DNA from: Ophryocystis elektroscirrha
Lineage: Eukaryota; Apicomplexa; Conoidasida; Neogregarinorida; Ophryocystidae
Assembly: GCA_030141585.1 (NCBI GenBank)
Contig: JAQIFP010000075.1
Location: 1-44,885, forward strand
Reading direction: 5' to 3'
DNA: 44,885 nt
The notes below the pieces were generated by a model. That model saw only the letters and a list, made by a program, of their open reading frames with translations, did no database searches and was not told the origin of the DNA. Position numbers and translations under genes: made by a program. Every line of letters starts with the position of its first letter. Position 1 is the stretch's first letter. Shown in pieces: positions 35,569 to 44,885 of the stretch.

Positions 35569-37457
35569 TATAGATAATACATAAAATCAAGTAATTTATG
35601 TTAATATATATATTTGAGTATATAAGTAAATATACATATTTTTATATATTGAATAGTTTTTTCACATATATATACATTTGTATTTATATTTATATATACA
35701 TGTAGATAAGTCTATATATATAGACTTATCTACATGCTTATATATACAAATGTATATATATATATATATATAAGAAAATATATATCTATACTTATATATG
35801 TATATATAAAAATCTATATATACATAAATATAGGCTTGTATACACATATATTTACTTTTATTAAGATAGTGATGTATATGAGTTTATTTATTCATATATA
35901 TATACGTGTCTATTTACATAAAGAAAGTGTATCTACATATGTATAAATATATATTATATGTACATATATGTATATATATATATATTATAAGATTCCTTAT
36001 TATGTAATTATATGAAATAATTATGTCGTAATTAGAAATCTTTGTGGTATTATAAACAGTAAAAACTTTAGGTTACTTCGTCTCCTTGGTCGAATGACAG
36101 ACCGAAAAGTCACAAAAATAATCAAACTGTGGTTGATTTCAGTCCACATTCAGGTAATTTATTATTGAATTGAGGGTTTTTTAGATTGCTGGTTTTGCCT
36201 GTCTAATCCTAAATGCGAGAAACAGCTTGTTGTGGCGTTGGGACAGTTGGTAACAATAAATACAAATATACGTCTATATGCACATATATGTAGGTTTCTG
36301 CGTGTACATAATGTCTTTTTTCTTGTAGTAATATATATACGTATGTATTGACATATGTATGTATATATATATGTGTGTATAGTAAATATATGTAGGTATA
36401 TTTTAATGCGTTTGTCAAATAATACAATGTATATATATATATATATATATATATAAACATATGGGTTTTTTTCAATTAAATTATACTAACACTAAATATC
36501 TATGTATGTACTTATATATATTTTTCGTAAAATTATATTATTTATGTGATTATATGCGAATATTACCAATAATGACCGATATATATATATATATATATAT
36601 GTATATAATTATATGTATATATATATATAGATGTATATAATTATATGTATATATATATATTCATAATATATGTTTTTTATAATGTGCATTTATACTAAAA
36701 CCTATAGTTGCTATTATAATATTTTCAATAATTTATATGTTCAGGTATATGTGGCTCTTGCAAAAGGAGGCTTGGTTCCACAGCACTGTTTAATAGTTCC
36801 TATAACTCATTTCCCAAATGTAGTATTTTGTCCTCCTCCTGTAGCGGAAGAATTCAATTCTTACATAACTTATTTACGGGAATGTTATAAACAACAAGTA
36901 CGATGTCTCTATCTATTATTATTTTAGAATTTACAAACAATTGTATTCGAGCGATTTTTCCCTATGCGAGCTACGACGGGAATGCACATGCAGGTATTTA
37001 TTGTAAACTCCAAATAAAATATTAGCTTCAAGTAATTCCTATCTCGAATGAACATTCTGAACACTGCCTCGAAAGATTAGAGAAAAAAGCAGAAGATGCA
37101 GGTTGTCCTCTTACAAGATTAAATCCCGATGATTCAATTGCTATACTGCGACATAGAGTTCCAAATAAAATTTCTCAGCCTTACTTTTATATTGAATTAC
37201 CCAAAAATAATAAGGTACTTTTTTTTTTTTTTTTTTTTTTTTTATAGGTAGCTAGATTTTTATTCGTTGGATCCTCGGACGAAAATCTTCCCTTTAATTT
37301 TGGACGTGAAGTAGTAGCAGAAATACTGGGAACTCCAGATCGAGCAAATTGGAAAAATTGCGTAGATCCAAGTCATGTAGAAGTGCAATTAGCAGAAGAC
37401 TTAAGAAATAAATTACAGCCATTTTTGCCAGACTATTTAAAATCTAGTGTATTCTAG
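32498..37457 (+). CDS. CWF19L1: CWF19L1/Drn1-like protein with an internal RRM
   Basis: The yeast homologue Drn1 helps debranching enzyme Dbr1 process lariat introns. Ten exons (32498..33288, 33875..33981, 34615..35035, 35077..35173, 36072..36153, 36185..36249, 36745..36897, 36928..36993, 37026..37214, 37248..37457) join to 727 codons (726 aa). Order: a metallophosphatase-like domain (about 28-260) starting [12 protein letters not shown], with the catalytic metal ligands apparently degraded; [19 protein letters not shown]; an RRM at about 397-472 with RNP2 VCVSNL and RNP1 GRAWIMF; the HIT-like CwfJ_C_1 domain with CWFC at 501-504, LAKGG and [10 protein letters not shown]; then CwfJ_C_2 with [13 protein letters not shown] do not recall the RRM from animal or yeast members. 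Five of the nine introns are 30 to 41 nt, and the others are TA-filled. Confidence 0.92.
33340..33740. repeat. About 75-bp repeat units in CWF19L1 intron 1
   Basis: A unit AAGTCAATTTATATAT-TTTCGATTATTAAA-TACATATATATGCATTAAA starts at about 33467 and 33544. A shortened, diverged copy lies at 33660-33715. The first two copies are almost identical, so the duplication is recent. Confidence 0.8.
34100..34520. repeat. TA and ATAATAT satellite in CWF19L1 intron 2
   Basis: A period of about 7 to 8 bp (ATATATAAT) runs through 34415-34495, preceded by a (TA)n block at 34308-34342. It lies inside intron 33982..34614. Confidence 0.8.
35210..36000. repeat. TA-rich CWF19L1 intron 4
   Basis: This 898-nt intron (35174..36071) has several (TA)n blocks and one large inverted repeat (see separate entry). 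No coding signal is seen. Confidence 0.75.
35699..35736. repeat. 38-bp perfect palindrome
   Basis: The arm CATGTAGATAAGTCTATAT is followed directly by its exact reverse complement. Imperfect pairing extends on both sides (ACATTTGTA on the left against TACAAATGT on the right), so a hairpin with arms of about 40 nt is possible. It lies inside CWF19L1 intron 4, so the transcript could fold here. Confidence 0.85.
36270..36665. repeat. TA/TATG satellite in CWF19L1 intron 6
   Basis: (TA)n at 36428-36454 and two copies of TATATAATTATATGTATATATATATA (36601-36660) lie inside the 495-nt intron 36250..36744. Confidence 0.6.
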
Positions 37458-37619
37458 CGAAATTCATGTTACAAAATTACATTCATAAAAAAAAAAAAAA
37501 AAAAAATTATTTAATTACTTGAATATATAATATGTTACTTTTTATAAAAATCTTTTTTTTTTTAATATATATATATATATATATTGTACACTTGAATACA
37601 TTATATTTTTTTTTTTTAT

Positions 37620-38957
37620 TTAAAGTTTAGGGTTTGGGAAATCGTTTCCTGCATACACATTCAGTGACTTAGTTGATAGTTCGGCATCAATGCGCAATAA
37701 TTGATTATATTTAGCCAATCTTTCTGAACGGCAAGGAGCACCAGATTTAATTTGACCAGTGCTTAATCCTACCACAAGATCTGCAATAAAGGTATCTTCA
37801 GTTTCTCCAGAGCGATGAGAAACCATAACACCCCACTCATGTTTTCGAGCCAATTTGCATGCATTTATTGACTCGGAAATTGTTCCAATTTGATTAATTT
37901 TTAATAAAAGTGCATTACATAATTTTTTGTCTAATCCCATTTGTATGCGTACAGGATTTGTGACTAATAAATCATCTCCAACAATTTGAATCTTGGAACC
38001 TACTTCACGAGTAAATTTTTCATAAGATGTAAAGTCATCTTGATCAAATGGATCCTCTATAGAAATTACTGGATATTTTTCTATTATATCTTTATATATT
38101 GCAATTAATTCATCTCCCGACACAAGTTTCTCTGTATCGCTCTTAAAATTTAAATTATACATATTATCTTTAAAAAATTCAGAAGCAGCAACATCCATGC
38201 CTATTTTTATTTGATGTTCATATCCAGCTTTTTTTATAGCTGTCATAATAAGCTCGAGAGCTTCAAAGTGGTCATTAATGGGTGGTGCGAAACCTCCTTC
38301 ATCTCCCACATTTGTCGAGTTAATGCCGTACTTTTCTTTAACAACATTTCGTAAATGATGATAAGTTTCAGTTCCCATGCGTAAAGCTTCGGGGAAACTT
38401 TTAGCTCCTACGGGAAGAATCATAAATTCTTGCATAGCAAGAGCATTTCCAGCATGAGAGCCTCCATTAATAACATTAAATGCTGGTACTGGTAATATCA
38501 TTTTTTCGGAAGGAATATCACCGTTATTTACTAATGACATTATATATTTATATAATGGCATTTTTCGGTGGGCGGCACCAGCTCGACATACAGCCATTGA
38601 AATAGCTAAAATAGCGTTAGCACCTAACTTAGACTTAGAAAATCCATAGTCATTTTTGGAGCCGTCTAATTCTTCGACCATTATTTTATCGATTTTTTCT
38701 TGCTCCGTGACATTCATATTGCACAATTTTGGAGCAATAATTTCGTGAATACTTTTGATTGCTTCTTTGACTCCTTTTCCTAAGTAACGCGATTTATCGC
38801 CATCACGCTTTTCGTGTGCTTCATAAATTCCTGTGCTCGCTCCAGATGGAACTGCTGCACGGAAAACACCTTCTTCTGTGCGTAAGTCAACTTCTACCGT
38901 TGGGTTTCCCCGGGAATCTAATATTTCTCTTGCGTTGATTTGTAGGATTTTTGCCAT
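37620..38957 (-). CDS. ENO: Enolase
   Basis: Enolase converts 2-phosphoglycerate to phosphoenolpyruvate in glycolysis. This is a single exon of 445 aa from [20 protein letters not shown], the start matching the family. An in-frame Met 10 codons upstream (38987) is possible but not needed. Signatures present are [26 protein letters not shown], the metal ligands in [18 protein letters not shown] and [10 protein letters not shown], the catalytic Lys in [10 protein letters not shown], and [10 protein letters not shown] five-residue insertion NDYGF at about 102-106 lies where apicomplexan and plant enolases have EWGWS or EWGYS. It is thus present, but one Trp is replaced by Tyr and another by Phe. 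The gene has no intron, like the 431-aa gene and the secreted-protein gene. It is convergent with CWF19L1 and divergent from eRF1. Confidence 0.98.
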   Translation of the reverse strand: MAKILQINAREILDSRGNPTVEVDLRTEEGVFRAAVPSGASTGIYEAHEKRDGDKSRYLGKGVKEAIKSIHEIIAPKLCNMNVTEQEKIDKIMVEELDGSKNDYGFSKSKLGANAILAISMAVCRAGAAHRKMPLYKYIMSLVNNGDIPSEKMILPVPAFNVINGGSHAGNALAMQEFMILPVGAKSFPEALRMGTETYHHLRNVVKEKYGINSTNVGDEGGFAPPINDHFEALELIMTAIKKAGYEHQIKIGMDVAASEFFKDNMYNLNFKSDTEKLVSGDELIAIYKDIIEKYPVISIEDPFDQDDFTSYEKFTREVGSKIQIVGDDLLVTNPVRIQMGLDKKLCNALLLKINQIGTISESINACKLARKHEWGVMVSHRSGETEDTFIADLVVGLSTGQIKSGAPCRSERLAKYNQLLRIDAELSTKSLNVYAGNDFPNPKL

Positions 38958-39436
38958 TTTGATAATCTGGTTGACTAGACAAGACAAACTAACATGCTTT
39001 CTTATTTCAATATAACTATATATACAATCTGAATATTTTCTAACGAGATATTTTTTATCTACCGTCTCTTTATCTTGTCAATAATTCAATATTTTATTAA
39101 TAATTTAATATACATATTAAATTTTAGTTCAACAAAGAAACAAAACCTTTTTAATACATTTTTTTAACTTTATTTCCATAAATATGAAAAACAATATATA
39201 TAGTCATATATCTATATATATAAATATATATAAATGTTTAATCTGTATACTGTGTACTTATGTTAGTATCTTTTTTTTTTTATATAAAACAATTGAGTGC
39301 AATGAATTATTTTTTTTTTTTTAAAGTAATGCAGTTACCTAAAAGCGGTTACCTATGTATAATATGTTGTAATTAATAAAAAAAAAAAAAAAAAAATAAT
39401 CAGGGAATAAACCTCGTCAACCTGTGACGTCCAAAT
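38958..39436. promoter_or_regulatory. Divergent intergenic region, enolase / eRF1
   Basis: This is 479 bp between two start codons of highly expressed gene types. It contains T runs at 39271-39280 and 39311-39322 and an A run at 39379-39396. These poly(dA:dT) tracts may exclude nucleosomes. No motif can be named. Confidence 0.45.
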
Positions 39437-40359
39437 ATGTCAGCAATGAGCGCTTCTTCAAACGTTGATACTAGTATAGAGCAATGGAAAATTAAGCGTT
39501 TGATAAAGCACCTTGAAGGAGCGCGCGGGTACTTTTTAAGCTTTAATAAACGAAGAAAATAGGAATGGAACTTCTATGATTAGCTTAGTAATTCGACCCA
39601 AAGACGATATTGCCAAAATTAATAAACTATTAGCAGAAGAATTTGGGACAGCCTCAAATATAAAAAACCGCGTCAATCGATTATCTGTACTTTCCGCTAT
39701 TACTTCGACTCAGCAAAGTAAACTTTTTTTTTTTTATTAATTATTTATTAGAATTAAAATTGTACAATCGAACTCCCTCCAACGGTTTAGTTTTATATTG
39801 CGGAACTATCATTACTGGGGATGGAAAAGAAAAAAAAGTCTCTTTTAATTTCGAGCCATTCAAACCTATAAATACTTCTTTATATTTATGTGACAATAAA
39901 TTTCACGTAGAAGCTTTAAAGGAGTTACTTGAAAGCGACAGTACATTTGGTTTTATAGTAATAGATGGAAGTGGAGCTCTTTTTGGGACATTGCAGGGAA
40001 ATAATCGTGAAGTAAAAAAGAAAAAAAAAAAAAAAATTAGGTATTACACAGATTTACCGTAGAATTGCCTAAAAAACATGGCCGTGGAGGACAGTCTGCC
40101 CTCAGATTTGCTCGTTTACGTTTAGAACGAAGACATCACTATTTAAGGAAAGTAGCAGAGGCAGCCGTACAATTATTTATTACCAATGACAAAGTAAGTC
40201 ATACATTTCATTCTCTATTAATTATATTTTTGTATTCTATGAATCAATGTATATAAAAATAGTGTGTAACTAATTTTAAATACAAATATATATATATTAT
40301 AATTAATAATTTATTATTACAAAATATAATTATATATGTACATATACGTATATACTATA

Positions 40360-40417
<58 letters not shown>

Positions 40418-40664
40418 CGTATATAATATTAAAATATAAATGATTATATGATGAATAATAATCATTTATCGATCATATTATATATATATATATATATATT
40501 TCATTATAATTATATAATATTAATTTGTTTATAATTACATTATAATCAATTATTAATAATTAGCTGATTATTATATTATCTATATGTATATATATAATTA
40601 ATTTATTATTATACGTATATAATTATAACTTATATGTGATTGTATTTTAAATACTTTTTTTTTA

Positions 40665-40710
<46 letters not shown>

Positions 40711-41009
40711 CATTTAATTAATAATTTATATATTAAAAAAAATTACTTGTGCATTTCAAGGTAAATGTGACAGGATTGATATTGGCAGGGTCTGCAGACT
40801 TCAAAAATGATTTAGCCCAAAGTGATATGCTCGACGCACGGTTGCAGGTTAAAATAATCAAGATTGTCGATGTCTGTTATGGAGGAGACAATGGGTTCAA
40901 CCAAGCCATAGAGCTGTCGCTAAGCACGTATGTAATGTGGTGTACCTGAAACCCTTATTTCATAAATTACCTGTATATTTGTACATTCAATATAATTTAT
41001 ACGTCGGGC

Positions 41010-41069
<60 letters not shown>

Positions 41070-42198
41070 TATTTATATGTGTATATATTATAAATATGTT
41101 TATATATTTATATATATGTATATATATATATATATTAAAATATACATATATATATATTTATATGTGTATATATTATATGTATGTTTATATATCTATATAT
41201 ATGTATATGTGTATTTATATGTATGTATATATATTGATATATATGTTTATGTGTATATATATGCATGTGTATATATAGATATATATGTATGTTTGTATGT
41301 ATATATATGTATATGTGTATATACATGTATATATATAATAAAATATGTGTAAGCATAATTACATATATATGTGCTATAAATTAATATATTAAAATCTATA
41401 TTACGAATAACTTAATGAATTTATTGTATAATAGTATATATGTATGATCCAGATTGGCCGACGTAAAATTTGTTCAAGAAAAAAAATTAATTACCAAGTT
41501 TTTTGAAGAAGTAGCTGTGGATAGTGGAAAATATGTTTCTGGTGTTGAAGACACCCTCCAAGCTCTTGATATGGGCGCTGTTGAGACCATTATTGTTTGG
41601 GAAGCTTTAGAATATCAAAGGTAAGCGAATAGTAACTTTGATTAATATCAAATAATGAGCATTTAAATATGGTGACTTTTCTTGGCGATTCTGCATATAT
41701 ATAACTATGTATCATTTTATATAATTATTTCTAAATTAGTTTATATATTTATTTAATATATATATATATATATAAAGTGTCTGAATATATATAGTGTATA
41801 TATAGAGTGTATGTATATGGTGTATATAAATATATATACAGTGTATATATATCGTGTATATATATAGTGTATATATATACAGTGTATATACATATAGTGT
41901 ATACGTATATAGTGTATATATATAGTGTACATATATAGTGTCTGTATATATATAGTATTTGTATATATACATATATATATATGATGTTTATACGTATACA
42001 GTATATCTATATATATATATATACATTATATATAGTGTATGTATATGAATAGTGTGTGTATATATAAAGTGTCTAGATATATATAGTGAATCTATGGTGT
42101 TTATATATATAGTATATATATATATGGTGTATATATATAGTGTATATATATATAGTGTATATATATAGTGTATATATATAGTGTATATATATCTAGTG

Positions 42199-42231
<33 letters not shown>

Positions 42232-43099
42232 GTATATTTGTATATATTGTACATATATAGTTTATATATATAGTGTGCATATATGGTGTATGTATATATA
42301 TAGTCTACGTATATATAAAGTGTATATAAATATACAGTATATCCATATATTTATATATTATATATATATATATACTGTATATATATGTATAGTATATATA
42401 TAGTGTATGCATAAATATATTATGTATGTATTAGTATATAGGGTATATATAGTGTATTCACTGTTGTATGGTCCGTGTGTATATATAGTATATGTATATA
42501 TATATAGTATACGTATAGATATCGTATATGTATATATATAGTGTATGTATATATATAGTGTATGTATATATATAGTGTATGTATATATATAGTGTATGTA
42601 TACATATAGTGTATGTATATATATAGTATATGTATATATATATAGTGTGTGTATAAATCATGTATATATATTGTATATATATTTGATTTATTTATAAATG
42701 TTGATTTAAAAGGTTTCTTTGGTGAGAAATAGTAGTGATATAGTTGCGCATGCAAAAATATGGTTTAAATTTATTGTTGTTAGATTGACGCTAAAGAACC
42801 CAGTAACTGAAGAAATAATTGTAAAGCATATCAACCCAGAAGATATGAAAAAAACAGAGAGTTATTTGATAGACGAAGCGACGGGAGTAGAGTTAGAAAT
42901 AATCGAGCAACAAGCACTGACAGACTGGCTCATTAATTCGTACAAAAACTACGGCGCGACTTTGGAATTTGTCACAAATAAGTCCCAAGAAGGTTCCCAA
43001 TTTCAAAAGGGATTTGGAGGCTTGGGAGGCCTTTTACGATATAAAGTTGATTTTCAGCAGTACGATGACGTTGTTGATGATACAGACATATTCATTTAA
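39437..43099 (+). CDS. ETF1: Eukaryotic peptide chain release factor 1 (eRF1)
   Basis: eRF1 reads the stop codon in the ribosomal A site and triggers peptide release. Seven exons (39437..39528, 39563..39717, 39752..40011, 40041..40193, 40761..40927, 41453..41620, 42784..43099) join to 437 codons (436 aa, human 437). Conserved elements are GTS at about 33-35, YLCDNKF at 127-133 (the YxCxxxF motif, intact), GGQ at 185-187 for peptide release, and [13 protein letters not shown] NKSQEGSQF before the C-terminal mini-domain. The NIKS motif reads NIKN at 63-66: the bases are AAT ATA AAA AAC, so Ser is replaced by Asn. The first three introns are 34, 34 and 29 nt. Introns 4 to 6 (567, 525 and 1163 nt) carry satellites. 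A second Met three codons in is an alternative start. Confidence 0.97.
40280..40740. repeat. TA-rich eRF1 intron 4
   Basis: (TA)n blocks at about 40367-40412 and 40670-40703 lie in AT-only sequence inside intron 40194..40760. No gene is seen. Confidence 0.75.
41012..41350. repeat. TA/TATGTATA satellite, eRF1 intron 5
   Basis: A (TA)n block of about 50 bp is followed by TATATGTGTATATAT-type units of 12 to 30 bp. Open frames on both strands are composition artefacts. It lies inside intron 40928..41452. Confidence 0.8.
41745..42690. repeat. TATATATAGTGTATG satellite, eRF1 intron 6
   Basis: About 900 bp of units of 14 to 22 bp ending in AGTGTATATA or AGTGTATGTATA, clearest at 42120-42200 and 42540-42650. 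This is the longest satellite tract in the window and fills nearly all of intron 41621..42783. Confidence 0.88.
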
Positions 43100-43195
43100 T
43101 TTATTTTTTTTTCTGTTTTAACCACCTTTTTACGGATTTCGCATGTAGCTTTTTTTTTTTATACATAGCCCTCTGGTCATCTTCCTTTACTTGTC

Positions 43196-44497
43196 CTATT
43201 CCCATACAGTAACATACACTTTACGCTTACCTCCATTGGTTAGCATATCTTCGTATTCTTCCTTTGATATTTTACCTTTACGCAGTTTTTTTGTTAGTCT
43301 CTCTAAAACATTAAGTTTTTATTAATTTGTGTAATTACACAAATTTGTACACACAAATTAGCTGCACATATATTTTTCTTAAAACAACTTATTTATTATT
43401 ATAAATAAGTCTCATACTAATTATTTATTATACTATAAACTTTTATATCTATATATATTACATGTATAAATTTAATATATATAAATATATTAGAAATAAA
43501 TACATATATATATATATATATATATATTAAGCATAATTAATTAATTTTTACCTTTTTTTCATTATTTATTTAAAAAATAAAAAATTGTAAAAAAATTAAT
43601 TATTTAAATATATTATATATAGCTGTTAACAATTATTGTTCTATTAAATAATTTTATTATTTACTTGATTCATTATCAATTTAATTACCCTCTAAAGCAA
43701 GCTCATCCCATTCCTCGTAAACCTTTTCGCGTTTTACTTGACGTTTTTCACTGCGAGTACGTTTTTGCGTACTTTTTGGAGTTTCCTTAACAATTTTTTT
43801 CTCTATTTGTAAACTATTTATTTTATTTTCCCTTTCTGATTGTTTTTGAGGATCTTTATAGGGAACATCCTTAGGTTTCAAATATTCACTTTGCTTAAGA
43901 CCTTCTATGTGTTTTCCCAATATTTCTCGTACACGTGGAATACGCAGTAAACCAAGAGATGTAGCAAATTTTCCAGTCTCAAATAATTTAATGGAGTATA
44001 TATACTGTAGAGTATGTTCTGAATACGCTCTAAGAAAAGAAACAAAATATTGTATAGCTAATTCGTAATTAGCGTAATCCTAAAAAAAAAAAAAATAAAA
44101 AAAGACGGGAGCTTACTGATATTATAAAAAATCTTGTACATCGCCAAATAAATGTATTAAATATGTTATTTACTATATATGGTGTATATACACACAACTC
44201 ATGATTATATTTTATATCGGGAATTTCTTCAATAGTTTTTTTGAATATGTCGCTTAATGGTTCAGTCAATAATAAAAAATTCTCTTTAGCTCTTTTTATA
44301 TTAACCTTAACTTGTGACTGTTCATTAAAGCATCCTAGCTGTATCTGTTGATGAATAAATACCATTTATTTATGTACTTGTCTATTTTCCCAGAAGGAAA
44401 TAGAAGATTCTTCATGAGGAGACATTATTATCAATGATTTTCCGTTATTTCCTGCACGAGCAGCTCTTCCTATACGGTGTACAAACGCAGAAACATT
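43196..44497 (-). CDS. DDX55: DDX55/Spb4-type DEAD-box RNA helicase, partial (C-terminal part)
   Basis: Spb4/DDX55 is an ATP-dependent helicase of 60S ribosomal subunit assembly in the nucleolus. Four exons are visible (44378..44497, 44192..44344, 43689..44079, 43196..43302), all in phase. The N-terminal RecA domain and the start lie beyond the right edge. The first exon has motif VI (FVHRIGRAARAG). The family's DUF4217 region follows, with FVSFLRAYSEHTL and GLLRIPRVREILGKHI. The tail is basic (KRTRSEKRQVKREKVYEEWDEL), then RLTKKLRKGKISKEEYEDML, which matches the end of DDX55 closely. The last exon lies behind a 386-nt AT-rich intron. Without it, the frame would stop at 43681 after LALEGN. 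The stop TAG is 96 bp from the convergent eRF1 stop. Confidence 0.92.
43345..43660. repeat. AT-rich DDX55 intron with a 22-bp palindrome beside it
   Basis: Intron 43303..43688 contains the palindrome AATTTGTGTAATTACACAAATT at 43324-43345 and a short TA block at 43500-43527. Nothing coding is seen. Confidence 0.55.
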
Positions 44498-44560
44498 CTA
44501 ACACCATAATCAACAGTGTCGTATCAACACCACATACAATAATAGCCCAAATATACACTA

Positions 44561-44599
<39 letters not shown>

Positions 44600-44885
44600 A
44601 TTATAATATTAAATGCTTATATGTATAACATATCTATGTATATTAAGGTTATTATACATATATAAATATATATATATATATATGTTAGTAATAATATCAA
44701 AAATATATGTATACTATGTATATTATGCATAATATATATACTATAATATACATGTATATATATATACATATATAATACATACATGTTTTTGATATTATTA
44801 TTAATATATATATGTTTACATTATATGCATATAATAACAATAATATACATATATGATATACATGTATAATATATATATATATATA
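44498..44885. repeat. TA-rich sequence, probably a DDX55 intron
   Basis: This starts at the acceptor of the DDX55 exon ending at 44497 and runs to the window edge. It contains (TA)n blocks and ATATACATGTATATATAT units. No exon of the helicase core is recognisable, so the upstream exon lies outside. Confidence 0.7.

Noticed and set aside
39601..39720. TGA reassigned to an amino acid
   Set aside because: All reconstructed exons are free of in-frame TGA except the sulfatase frame break, where reading through TGA leads to further stops. Only reduced use of TGA is suggested.
41736..42755. Several frames of YIYTLYIH repeats on the minus strand, resembling a repeat protein
   Set aside because: They lie wholly inside eRF1 intron 6 and follow the TATAGTGTATA unit. 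No start context or splice logic is present.

Overview
This is a nuclear fragment of a very AT-rich microbial eukaryote. Fifteen protein genes and one tRNA gene can be supported, and almost every protein gene is split by GT-AG introns. Most introns are tiny (about 29 to 42 nt). The rest are long and filled with (TA)n satellites. The enolase carries a five-residue insertion at the place where apicomplexan, ciliate and plant enolases have one, and a SAS-4/CPAP-type centriole protein is present. I therefore read this as an alveolate-like protist, possibly an apicomplexan relative, with modest confidence. The nuclear code looks standard, but no TGA stop was seen: TAA ends about eleven genes and TAG ends four.

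Layout. 1-636: five-copy nested minisatellite. 1498-2609 (+): 3' part of an unrecognised multi-exon gene. 2653-6219 (-): BDS1-like alkyl sulfatase (metallo-beta-lactamase fold) with a membrane-anchored N-terminal extension. 6833-7210 (-): small secreted Lys/Gly/Met-rich protein. 7598-10182 (-): ten-exon polytopic membrane protein. 10796-15301 (+): twelve-exon SAS-4/CPAP protein. 15358-15429 (-): tRNA-Cys(GCA). 15609-16023 (+): TFIIA gamma. 16026-17321 (-): unknown 431-aa protein, ending 2 bp from TFIIA gamma. 17322-18855: satellite-rich desert. 18856-22305 (-): RING-CH/FHA protein. 22466-27309 (-): importin-5. 28077-30384 (+): TFIIF beta. 30444-32370 (+): YIPF5/Yip1. 32498-37457 (+): CWF19L1/Drn1 with an RRM. 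37620-38957 (-): enolase. 39437-43099 (+): eRF1. 43196-44497 and beyond (-): DDX55/Spb4 helicase, cut by the window edge.

The genes are core housekeeping: Pol II initiation (TFIIA gamma, TFIIF beta), RNA metabolism and ribosome assembly (CWF19L1, DDX55), translation termination (eRF1), nuclear import (importin-5), ER-Golgi traffic (YIPF5), glycolysis (enolase) and centriole assembly (SAS-4). They are not an operon or a pathway cluster. I see no CRISPR array, phage, transposon or defence island. The exon joins below were built by hand from splice signals, reading phase and protein family similarity. For eRF1, importin-5, CWF19L1, YIPF5, TFIIF beta, SAS-4, TFIIA gamma and the 413-aa membrane protein, the joined lengths are exact multiples of three.

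Most unusual points: the eRF1 stop-recognition motif NIKS reads NIKN, alongside the absence of TGA stops; introns are strongly bimodal, with TA satellites accounting for nearly all the long ones; a BDS1-type alkyl sulfatase has a reading-frame break that an alternative acceptor would repair; an RRM sits inside a CWF19L1 protein; and one protein combines RING-CH with an FHA domain and a possible second FHA-like fold.
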